A stretch of 18,658 nt of DNA from NCBI GenBank assembly GCA_029567025.1, contig JAKQLT010000206.1, positions 1 to 18,658 on the forward strand, written 5' to 3'. Shown here in pieces: positions 6,846 through 13,805 of this stretch; position 1 is the stretch's first letter, and the number at the start of each line of letters is the position of its first letter. The position numbers and the translations under genes are program-made. Source of the DNA: Candidatus Omnitrophota bacterium. Its GTDB lineage: Bacteria > Omnitrophota > Gorgyraeia > Zapsychrales > Zapsychraceae. The notes beneath the pieces are model-generated. The model did not search any database. It saw nothing but the letters and a program-made list of their open reading frames with translations, and had not been told where the DNA came from.

Positions 6846-7841
6846 ATGGGAAAAGTCGTCGGATTAACATATGATATTAAAGAAGATTGGGTGGTTGATG
6901 GCGCAGACCCGCAAGATGCGAATGCGGAATTTGATAGGCCCAAAACCATTGATAATGTGGTAAAGGCTTTTGAATCCGCCGGGCACACGGTTGTCCGCAT
7001 AGGGAATATTAATAGCTTGTTAAGACAATTAGATAGTTTGAAAGTCGATATTGTTTTTAATATTTGTGAAGGCCGTCAGGGGCGTAATCGAGAATCTCAA
7101 GTGCCTGTTCTTTTAGAAATGAAAGGAATTCCTTTTGTCGGCGCCGATGGGCTTTGTTTAGGTGTTACTTTGGATAAAGTGGTCGCGAAGAAATTATTTA
7201 TTTCTGAAGGCATTCCCACGCCGCGATTTTTTATTGCGGGATTAAATGATAATTTGAAGAAATTAAATAAAATAGGATTTCCTTTAATGGTTAAAACGCG
7301 TCATGAGGGTTCTTCTAAAGGGATTTCTGAAAAATCGCGTGTTTATGATTATAAAGGTTTAGAACGTCAAGTGAAATTAATTAATGAGGTTTATGGCCAG
7401 ACAGCGCTTGTAGAGGAATTTATTAAAGGGATGGAATGCACTGTTCCTGTTTTAGGAAATAATCCTCCTGAAGCGATGCCGATTGCGCAGGTAAGCATTG
7501 ATGATAATGTGAAGTTGGGCGATCAATTTTATACCTTTGAACGCATTGCATGTGATCGTTTACGTTATGTTATACCGGCTAAGCTTTCAAAGACATTAGA
7601 AAGAAAGATTAAAGATTTAGCCGTGCGTGTTTTTCAATGCGTGGAGTGTCGCGATTTTGGTCGCGTTGATTTTCGTATTGATGAAAAAGGGCGGCCGTAT
7701 GTTTTAGAAATCAATCCGCTTCCGTCTTTAGATGAAGAAGATGTTTTTCATTTATTCCCGAAATTATTGGGATCGGATTTTAATAAAACTGTTAATAAAA
7801 TATTGAATTTCGGCTTGGAACGTTACGGATTAAAACCATAA
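6846..7841 (+). CDS. D-alanine--D-alanine ligase (Ddl)-family ATP-grasp ligase, divergent
   Basis: A 331-residue ATP-grasp protein of Ddl size and layout. It has an N-terminal Rossmann-like part (VVGLTYD, FNICEGRQGRNRESQVP at 71-87, IPFVGAD, TLDK at 108-111), then the ATP-grasp fold: PLMVKTRHEGSSKGIS (146-161), ALVEEFIKGMECTVPVLG (187-204), and Mg-binding FGRVDFRID (271-279) with LEINPLPSLDEED (287-299). Classical Ddl has HGxxGEDG and NTxPGxT. Here the first is CEGRQGRNRE, and the second ends PSLDEED, adding an acidic patch near the amine acceptor site. It forms an amide between amino acids with ATP cleavage to ADP. D-Ala-D-Ala synthesis is the default reading, but another acceptor such as beta-lysine from the neighbouring aminomutase is possible. 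See the leader hairpin for its unusual ribosome site. Confidence 0.85.
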   Translation: MGKVVGLTYDIKEDWVVDGADPQDANAEFDRPKTIDNVVKAFESAGHTVVRIGNINSLLRQLDSLKVDIVFNICEGRQGRNRESQVPVLLEMKGIPFVGADGLCLGVTLDKVVAKKLFISEGIPTPRFFIAGLNDNLKKLNKIGFPLMVKTRHEGSSKGISEKSRVYDYKGLERQVKLINEVYGQTALVEEFIKGMECTVPVLGNNPPEAMPIAQVSIDDNVKLGDQFYTFERIACDRLRYVIPAKLSKTLERKIKDLAVRVFQCVECRDFGRVDFRIDEKGRPYVLEINPLPSLDEEDVFHLFPKLLGSDFNKTVNKILNFGLERYGLKP

Positions 7842-7859
7842 GGCGTGAAAGATTTTTTA

Positions 7860-7887
7860 TTGACATTAAAGAGCGTGACAGTAAAAT
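7860..7887 (+). promoter_or_regulatory. Near-consensus sigma-70 promoter for kamA
   Basis: TTGACA (7860-7865, 6/6) and TAAAAT (7882-7887, 5/6) are separated by 16 nt in the 73-nt gap between the ligase and kamA. Initiation near 7894 would leave a leader of about 20 nt carrying AAAGGA just before the kamA ATG. The aminomutase could therefore be made independently of the ligase. Confidence 0.6.
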
Positions 7888-7914
7888 AAGCGTTTAAAAA
7901 AATGAAAGGAATAA

Positions 7915-9066
7915 ATGAATACGGTTGGAACCGCTTTAGGTGTTAAAAAATTAACGGCTGAAGAAAATCGCGTTATAAGTTTTTTTAAAGACGCCACGCC
8001 TTTTGATTGGGAAGATTGGCAATGGCAAATCCAGAACACCATTCGTTCCAAAGATATTATTGAAAAGCTTGTTGATTTAACTGATGATGAAATACAAGGA
8101 ATTGATGGTTGCGGGAAAAAGCTTTCCATGGCGATCACACCTTATTTTGCAAGCTTAATTGATTCAAAAGACCCTAACTGTCCTATTCGCTTACAAAGCA
8201 TTCCACAAAAATTTGAATTAGAAACATCCGACGGTGAAATGGCTGATCCGTTAGCCGAGGATCATTGTTCGCCGGTGCCGGGCTTGGTGCATCGTTATCC
8301 CGATCGTGTTTTATTTTTAGTGAGCGAAATGTGCGCGATGTATTGCCGTCATTGCACGCGTTCGCGTATGGTGGGCAAACGCACGCGTAAATTAAATAAA
8401 GAAACGTATGAGGCCGCGTTTGAATATATCCGATCGAATAAGAAAATTCGTGATGTCCTTATTTCCGGCGGAGATCCGCTTATCTTGCAAGATGATGATT
8501 TAGAATATATTTTAAAGAACGTTAGAAGTATTCCTCATGTCGAATTTGTCCGTTTAGGAAGCCGTATTCCTGTTACCTTGCCGCAGAGAATTACCTCTGA
8601 TCTTGTGAAAATATTAAAAAAATATTCTGTTTGGATGAGTATTCATTTTAATCACGCGAAGGAAATTACTAAACGCGTTAAGTTTGCCTGTGAATTATTG
8701 GCGGATAACGGCATTCCGCTGGGAAGCCAGACGGTTCTTTTAAAAGGAATTAATGATAAGCCGTCAGTTATGAAAAAATTGATGCATGAATTATTAAAGA
8801 TTCGTGTGCGTCCTTATTATATTTATCAATGCGATCCGATTACAGGCTCAAAACATTTTCGCACGTCGGTTTCTACAGGAATTAATATTATGGAAAAATT
8901 GTATGGCTTTACAACCGGATATGCGATTCCGACATTTGTGATTGACTGCCCTGGCGGCGGCGGCAAGGTTCCTATTCCTATCAAAACGATTATGGATGAA
9001 AAAGACGGTATTTATACGTTACGTAATTATGCGGGCAAGCTTTATACCTACCAAGATCCGAAATAG
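7915..9066 (+). CDS. kamA: L-lysine 2,3-aminomutase family radical SAM enzyme
   Basis: A 383-residue PLP- and radical-SAM enzyme that interconverts L-lysine and L-beta-lysine. The cluster motif is C140-AMY-C144-RH-C147, followed by TRSR. ISGGDPL (183-189) is the SAM-binding GGDPL. PGGGGK places the PLP-lysine at K351. D307 (IYQCD) and D344 (FVIDCPGGGGK) keep the 37-residue spacing of the two Asp that hold the substrate epsilon-amine in the clostridial enzyme, which argues for lysine rather than glutamate 2,3-aminomutase. HFRT and the C-terminal extension are present, so it is longer than the EpmB type. The N-terminus (DWEDWQWQIQNTIRS) is typical. No AblB-like acetyltransferase is adjacent; the neighbour is an ATP-grasp ligase. 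The AAAGGA at 7905-7910 supports the start. Confidence 0.92.
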   Translation: MNTVGTALGVKKLTAEENRVISFFKDATPFDWEDWQWQIQNTIRSKDIIEKLVDLTDDEIQGIDGCGKKLSMAITPYFASLIDSKDPNCPIRLQSIPQKFELETSDGEMADPLAEDHCSPVPGLVHRYPDRVLFLVSEMCAMYCRHCTRSRMVGKRTRKLNKETYEAAFEYIRSNKKIRDVLISGGDPLILQDDDLEYILKNVRSIPHVEFVRLGSRIPVTLPQRITSDLVKILKKYSVWMSIHFNHAKEITKRVKFACELLADNGIPLGSQTVLLKGINDKPSVMKKLMHELLKIRVRPYYIYQCDPITGSKHFRTSVSTGINIMEKLYGFTTGYAIPTFVIDCPGGGGKVPIPIKTIMDEKDGIYTLRNYAGKLYTYQDPK

Positions 9067-9102
9067 GGATTTCAATATTTTATCGCTGAAAATAAAAAAT
9101 AG

Positions 9103-9130
9103 TATACTTTTGAAAAAGATTTTATATAAT
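9103..9130 (+). promoter_or_regulatory. Candidate rpsU promoter region
   Basis: Two -10-like boxes, TATACT (9103-9108) and TATAAT (9125-9130), lie in an AT-rich stretch after kamA. Neither has a good -35: TTGAAA at 9110 is only 9 nt before the second. The second box gives a leader of about 50 nt to the rpsU start. It is supported mainly by its position and the perfect -10. Confidence 0.4.
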
Positions 9131-9189
9131 AGACCCATATTTTAAGATTTTATTAATATTTAACAATGTCTCAAAGGTGGTGATTTTTA

Positions 9190-9354
9190 GTGACTATTGA
9201 AGTGAAGATTTCAGATCCGCACAATTTTGAAAAAGCCATGCGTATTTTTAAAAAAGCATGCCAAAAAGATGGCTTTATGATGGAGATCAAAGAGCGTCGG
9301 TATTATTCGAAGCCTTCCGATAAAAAACGTTTTAAGGGAAAAGTCAAACGATAA
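9190..9354 (+). CDS. rpsU: Small ribosomal subunit protein bS21
   Basis: A 54-residue, strongly basic protein starting at GTG: MTIEVKISDPHNFEKAM, then RIFKKACQKDGFM, and a basic tail rich in Lys and Arg ending KGKVKR. This is the pattern of bS21 (TIEV...ENFEKALRRFKRACEKAG...EIKKREHYEKPS). bS21 sits near the mRNA exit and helps 30S subunits base-pair with the Shine-Dalgarno. The start is set by AAGGTGGTGAT (9174-9184), nearly a full complement of the 16S tail, with 5 nt before GTG. It is flanked by its own putative promoter and a strong terminator, so it is probably monocistronic. The tail KKRFKGKVKR is slightly extended relative to the shortest members. Confidence 0.93.
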   Translation: MTIEVKISDPHNFEKAMRIFKKACQKDGFMMEIKERRYYSKPSDKKRFKGKVKR

Positions 9355-9366
9355 GTTTTTGAACAG

Positions 9367-9448
9367 GGCTTTGGGCTTTTAGTTCTTTTAAGGTTTTTCA
9401 TAAGAGAAGAACCGATGATAAAAAGCTCAAAGCCATTTTTTATTTTTC
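9367..9448 (+). terminator. Large intrinsic terminator after rpsU
   Basis: GGCTTTGGGCTTTT (9367-9380) pairs over 14 bases with AAAAGCTCAAAGCC (9421-9434), with one G-U. An inner GTTCTT (9382-9387) pairs with AAGAAC (9407-9412), and the second arm runs into TTTTTTATTTTT. It begins 12 nt after the rpsU stop. purH starts 43 nt beyond the end, so purH needs its own weak promoter or read-through. Confidence 0.85.
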
Positions 9449-9490
9449 TTGCCGTTTTATATTAGGAAACTTTTTAAAAAAGGAAAAAAT

Positions 9491-11047
9491 ATGATTAAAG
9501 TCAAGCGTGCGCTTATCAGTGTTTCAGACAAAAAAGGGCTTGTGGCATTTGTGAGAGGTCTGGTGAATTTAGGGGTCGAGATTATTTCAACCGGCGGAAC
9601 AGCTAAACAATTAAGAGATGCCGGTTTTGTTGTCAAAGAGGTTTCGGAACATACGGGATTCCCAGAAATGCTCGATGGAAGAGTTAAAACCTTGCATCCT
9701 AAGATTCACGGCGGGCTTTTGGCTGTTCGTGATAATCCTGAACATATGAAGCAAGTTAAAGATCACCAGATTGAACTTATTGATATGGTGGTTGTGAATT
9801 TATATCCGTTTGAAAGCGTGACAGCAAAGAAAAATGTTTCTTTAGAAGAAGCAATTGAAAATATTGATATCGGTGGTCCGTCGATGTTGCGTTCGGCGGC
9901 AAAAAATTTTAAAAGCGTCGCTGTTGTTTGCAACCCGGACCGTTATGAGGATGTATTAAAAGAACTTCAGCTCAATAGCGGGATTCTTTCTGATACGGTA
10001 TTGTTTAGTTTAGCGGTTGAGGTTTTTCAACGCACAGCGGGATACGATCAGATTATTTCGGAATTTTTGGCCAAACGTTTATCCAGTGAGGAATTTGGTT
10101 TATTTGCCAAGAATTTTTCTTTGAAATTTTCTAAAGTTCAGGATTTACGTTACGGCGAAAATCCTCATCAAAAAGCGGCTTTTTATCGCGACTATCATAA
10201 AGAATTTGGTTTTGGCCATATGAAACAACTGCACGGCAAGGAGCTTTCTTTTAATAACATTTTGGATCTTAATGCCGCGGTTGATTTTGTTAAAGGTTTT
10301 TTCGATCCGGCGGCGGTTATCATTAAACATAATAATCCAACGGGAGTTTCAGAAAATAAATCGTTAGTTAAGGCTTATCAAGAAGCTTTTGCTTGTGATC
10401 CTCTTTCTGCGTTTGGCGGGATTATTGGCCTTAATAAAGCTGTCGATGAAAAAACAGCTGTAGCGATTTCCAAAAGCGGTTTTATGGAATGCGTCATCGC
10501 GCCGAGTTTTGAGAAAAAAGCGATTGAAATCCTTGGTGAAAAGAAAAATTTACGTTTGATTGAATTCGATTTTAATGGATTGGAAAAAGAAGAATATGAT
10601 TTTAAGAAAGTTTACGGCGGATTATTGTTACAGCAAAAAGATAATGTCGACCTTAATAAAAATGAATTAAAAATTGTCACGAAAAAGAAGCCGACTCAAG
10701 CGCAGATGGATTCGTTATTATTTGGATGGAAAATTGTTAAGCATGTGAAATCGAACGCCATCGTCTTGACGAAAGGAAAAAAAGTTGTTGGCATTGGGTG
10801 CGGTCAGACCAGCCGTGTCGAGAGCGTTGAAGGAGCTATTCGTAAAGCAGGCAAACAGGCGAAAGGCGCTGTTTTAATTTCAGACGCGTTTTTCCCAAAG
10901 ACGGATAATATTCACGCTATGCGTAAAGCTGGAATTGCGGCAGTTATTCAGCCGGGCGGTTCTATTGCGGACGCGGAAATTATCAAAGAGGCGGATAAGG
11001 CTAAGATCGCGATGGTTTTTACCGGCATTCGCCATTTTAAACATTAA
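9491..11047 (+). CDS. purH: Bifunctional AICAR transformylase / IMP cyclohydrolase
   Basis: A 518-residue PurH that does the last two steps of purine synthesis: AICAR + 10-formyl-THF to FAICAR, then ring closure to IMP. The N-terminal MGS-like cyclohydrolase domain is residues 1-190: ALISVSDKKGL, ISTGGTAKQLRDAG and DGRVKTLHPKIHGGLL (62-77). The C-terminal transformylase has LRYGENPHQKAAFY (219-232), the catalytic KHNNPTG (279-285, Lys279-His280), CDPLSAFGGI (302-311), SDAFFPKTDN and QPGGSIAD, ending TGIRHFKH. The ATG at 9491 with AGGAAA 4 nt upstream is chosen over an in-frame ATG at 9449, which would begin inside the terminator T-tract and add a non-conserved basic leader. It opens a folate-linked run with folC and mnmE. 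Confidence 0.97.
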   Translation: MIKVKRALISVSDKKGLVAFVRGLVNLGVEIISTGGTAKQLRDAGFVVKEVSEHTGFPEMLDGRVKTLHPKIHGGLLAVRDNPEHMKQVKDHQIELIDMVVVNLYPFESVTAKKNVSLEEAIENIDIGGPSMLRSAAKNFKSVAVVCNPDRYEDVLKELQLNSGILSDTVLFSLAVEVFQRTAGYDQIISEFLAKRLSSEEFGLFAKNFSLKFSKVQDLRYGENPHQKAAFYRDYHKEFGFGHMKQLHGKELSFNNILDLNAAVDFVKGFFDPAAVIIKHNNPTGVSENKSLVKAYQEAFACDPLSAFGGIIGLNKAVDEKTAVAISKSGFMECVIAPSFEKKAIEILGEKKNLRLIEFDFNGLEKEEYDFKKVYGGLLLQQKDNVDLNKNELKIVTKKKPTQAQMDSLLFGWKIVKHVKSNAIVLTKGKKVVGIGCGQTSRVESVEGAIRKAGKQAKGAVLISDAFFPKTDNIHAMRKAGIAAVIQPGGSIADAEIIKEADKAKIAMVFTGIRHFKH

Positions 11048-11061
11048 TTGTTATCTTTCCG

Positions 11062-12429
11062 ATGAATATTCGTGAGGCCAAAGATTATTTATCTTCCTTT
11101 GTCAATCATGAATTATTGTTAGATAAGAAAAGTTTTACGTCTTTTCATTTAAAGCGTATCACTTTGCTATTGTCCTTATTAAGAAATCCTCAAAAAAATC
11201 TTAAAATTATTCATGTCGCGGGATCCAAAGGTAAAGGATCCACAGCCGCTATGATTGCGGAAATTCTAAAGCAGTCGGGTTATCGCGTTGGCCTTTATAC
11301 GTCGCCGCATTTTTATCATTTTCGTGAACGCATTCGTATTTTATCGTTAAAGAACAAAAACGAAAATCGTCAGGAGCTTTTTTCGGATTGTATCAGTGAA
11401 AGAGATTTTTATAAAACTCTCCGACAGCTTAAACCTTTTATTGAAAAAGTCCGTCGGAAAAAGCAATTAGGATTTTTAAGTTTTTTTGAAGTAATGACGG
11501 CGTTCGCGCTTTTTTATTTTAAAAAAAAGAATGTCGATATGGTTATTTTAGAAACAGGATTAGGCGGACGGCTTGATGCGACTAACGCGGCTAACGGTTT
11601 TATTTGTGTTTTAACGCCTATCAGTTTGGAGCATACGCAACTTTTAGGATCTACGATTGAAAAAATCGCTTGTGAAAAAGCTGCGATTATTAAGAGTAAA
11701 AATCAATCTGTGGTTATTGCTGCGCAAAATAAAAAGGCGTTTTCAGTTTTCATGCAACGTTGCCGGATGTTCGGTATTCATCCTTATGACGTCAGGCAGA
11801 TGATCCCGATATTTGTTCGACAAAATCTTAAGTCGCAAGAATTTCATTTAAAAACAAAAAAAAGTTTTTATCAAAATTTAAAATTGCCGTTATTAGGAAG
11901 ACATCAGTGTTGGAACGCGGCTACGTCAATAGCAACGATCGAATTATTGCAAAATAAAGGATTTCAGATTTCTGAAGACGCCATTGAGAATGGAATTAAA
12001 AATGTTTTTTGGCCAGGGCGGTTTGAAATTTTTGATATCAAAGGGCGCAAAGTTGTTTTGGACGCCGCGCATAATCCCGCGTCGATAAAAGAGCTTGTTA
12101 AAACACTCAAGAATGTTTTTGTTGATCAAAAAATGGTCATTATTTTAGGCCTTTCTCAAGATAAAGATAAGAAGGGAATTTGTCAGCAGCTTCGACAAGC
12201 GGCGCGTTGTGTGATCGCGACACAGGCGCGACATCCGCGCGCGATGGATTTTACTTTAGAAGAGTTAAAGCGATATTTTCCACAAAAAATATGTTATAGT
12301 GTCTCGTGTCTTCCTAAGGCCTTAGCCTTAAGTTTGGGAAAAACACATCGAGGAGATATTATTTTAATAACAGGTTCTGTTTTTCTGGTAAGTGAAGCGA
12401 GGAAGTTATGTCGGAATTTAAAAAAATAA
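11062..12429 (+). CDS. folC: Bifunctional folylpolyglutamate synthase / dihydrofolate synthase
   Basis: A 455-residue Mur-ligase-type enzyme. It adds L-glutamate to dihydropteroate and later gamma-glutamyl tails to folates, retaining them in the cell. The ATP loop is HVAGSKGKGSTAAM (51-64). LETGLGGRLDATNA (163-176) is the folate/Mg-binding omega-loop region. SLEHTQLLGSTIEKIACEKAAIIK (188-211, with the carbamylated or Mg-coordinating His/Lys area) is diagnostic, and DAAHNPAS (334-341) opens the C-terminal glutamate-binding domain. A slightly long insertion at 95-140 contains many Lys and Arg. It starts 14 nt after purH without a clear Shine-Dalgarno. Its end overlaps mnmE by 22 nt, so both are likely on one message. 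Confidence 0.95.
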   Translation: MNIREAKDYLSSFVNHELLLDKKSFTSFHLKRITLLLSLLRNPQKNLKIIHVAGSKGKGSTAAMIAEILKQSGYRVGLYTSPHFYHFRERIRILSLKNKNENRQELFSDCISERDFYKTLRQLKPFIEKVRRKKQLGFLSFFEVMTAFALFYFKKKNVDMVILETGLGGRLDATNAANGFICVLTPISLEHTQLLGSTIEKIACEKAAIIKSKNQSVVIAAQNKKAFSVFMQRCRMFGIHPYDVRQMIPIFVRQNLKSQEFHLKTKKSFYQNLKLPLLGRHQCWNAATSIATIELLQNKGFQISEDAIENGIKNVFWPGRFEIFDIKGRKVVLDAAHNPASIKELVKTLKNVFVDQKMVIILGLSQDKDKKGICQQLRQAARCVIATQARHPRAMDFTLEELKRYFPQKICYSVSCLPKALALSLGKTHRGDIILITGSVFLVSEARKLCRNLKK

Positions 12430-13805
12430 ATGATACGATCGCGGCCATTGCTACTCCCGTAGGACAAGGCGGGATTGGGATTGTTCGTTTAAGCGGAAAC
12501 CAGGCGTTTCGTATTACCGAAGAAATTTTTGTTGCGAAAGCTTCTAAGAAAAAAAGCTTGGAAAACGGCCGTATTCATTACGGTTGGATTATTGATAGTA
12601 ATAATAATGATGAGCCTTTGGATGAGGTTCTTGTTATGGCTTTTCGCGCACCGCAGAGTTATACCCAAGAGGACGTGATTGAAATTAATTGTCATGGCGG
12701 AATTGTCGTCTTAAAGTCCATTTTATCTTTGATTTTAGAGAAAGGCGCGCGATTAGCCGAACCCGGTGAATTTACCAAGCGCGCTTTCTTAAATGGACGG
12801 ATTGATTTAACTCAGGCCGAGGCGGTTTTAGATATTATTCAATCTAAGACGGATGCGTTTTTACGTGTTTCGACGCATCAATTGAAAGGTGAGTTAGCGA
12901 TTGTTTTAGAAGCTATACGTGAAGAGTTAATGAATGTTTATACTCAAACAGAGGCCTTTGTGAATTTTCCTGAAGACGAAATAGACAAGCAATCGCAAAG
13001 CGCCTTATCTCATCAAATATTATTAGTCCAGAATCGCATTTCAGAACTTTTGGTTTCCAGCGCGCATGGCCGTGTATTAAAAGAAGGGATGTCTCTTGTT
13101 TTATGCGGGAAGACGAACGTCGGGAAATCATCATTGTTAAACGCTCTTTTAAAAACGCCGCGGGCTATTGTTTCACCGATCGCCGGAACAACGCGTGATA
13201 CGATTGAAGAAATGGCCCAAATTCAAGGCATTCCTTTTCAGATGATTGATACCGCGGGATTTTTAAATCCATCAGATATGATTGAAGAAGAAGCTATTCG
13301 TCGTAGCCGTATGTCTTTAGAAAAAGCGGAATTTGTTTTATTTGTTCTGGATTTAAACCAGAATTTGACACAAGAGGATTTTCTTTTGATGGAACAAATT
13401 AAACATAAATCCATGATAGTTGTTCTTAATAAAAAAGATCTTAAACAGAATTTAGATGAAAAAGAATTACAAGATTTTTTAAAAGAAAAAGATTCCGTTA
13501 AAGTTTCTGCGGTGACTCAAGAAGGCATTCGTGAATTGGAAGAAAAAATTCTCGAACACGTCTGGCAGGGGAAGATTGTTGATACGCATGGCGTTTTAAT
13601 CAGCAATTTGCGGCATATAGAATCGTTAAAACATTGCGAAGTAACGTTATTAAAGGCGCAAGATATTTTAAAAAATGATATGCCTTTAGAATTTGTTTCG
13701 GAAGAGATTAAAGAAGCTATTCATTTTTTAGATGAAATTACTGGGCGGGATATCAGCCAAGATCTTTTAGAAAAGATTTTTTCTCAATTCTGCATTGGCA
13801 AATGA
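12408..13805 (+). CDS. mnmE: tRNA uridine-5-carboxymethylaminomethyl modification GTPase MnmE
   Basis: A 465-residue MnmE (TrmE), full length. With MnmG it installs the cmnm5 (or nm5) group at U34 of several tRNAs, using a methylene-THF carbon. The N-terminal folate-binding part has DTIAAIATPVGQGGIGIVRLSG and EPGEFTKRAFLNGRIDLTQAEAV. The GTPase domain has GKTNVGKSS (234-242), GTTRDT (260-265), DTAGF (281-285) and NKKD (341-344). The C-terminal CIGK box (C462) that touches the folate carbon is intact. The start overlaps the end of folC, with GAGGAA at 12399-12404 upstream. The 3' end overlaps tail to tail by 22 nt with the CvpA-like gene on the other strand, leaving no room for a separate terminator. 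Confidence 0.97.
   Translation: MSEFKKINDTIAAIATPVGQGGIGIVRLSGNQAFRITEEIFVAKASKKKSLENGRIHYGWIIDSNNNDEPLDEVLVMAFRAPQSYTQEDVIEINCHGGIVVLKSILSLILEKGARLAEPGEFTKRAFLNGRIDLTQAEAVLDIIQSKTDAFLRVSTHQLKGELAIVLEAIREELMNVYTQTEAFVNFPEDEIDKQSQSALSHQILLVQNRISELLVSSAHGRVLKEGMSLVLCGKTNVGKSSLLNALLKTPRAIVSPIAGTTRDTIEEMAQIQGIPFQMIDTAGFLNPSDMIEEEAIRRSRMSLEKAEFVLFVLDLNQNLTQEDFLLMEQIKHKSMIVVLNKKDLKQNLDEKELQDFLKEKDSVKVSAVTQEGIRELEEKILEHVWQGKIVDTHGVLISNLRHIESLKHCEVTLLKAQDILKNDMPLEFVSEEIKEAIHFLDEITGRDISQDLLEKIFSQFCIGK

Noticed and set aside
6628..6870. 80-codon minus-strand frame across the AT-rich gap before the ligase
   Set aside because: Phe/Lys-rich composition reflects the AT-rich DNA, it runs through the terminator hairpin and into the ligase start, and it resembles no family.
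7915..9066. EpmB-type EF-P lysine aminomutase
   Set aside because: The protein keeps the full C-terminal region and both lysine-binding Asp, and no EpmA or efp gene is nearby; a LAM-type call fits better.
9449..9490. Upstream in-frame ATG that would extend PurH by 14 residues
   Set aside because: It begins in the terminator T-tract, has no Shine-Dalgarno, and adds a non-conserved basic leader; the ATG at 9491 has AGGAAA and starts right at the conserved domain.
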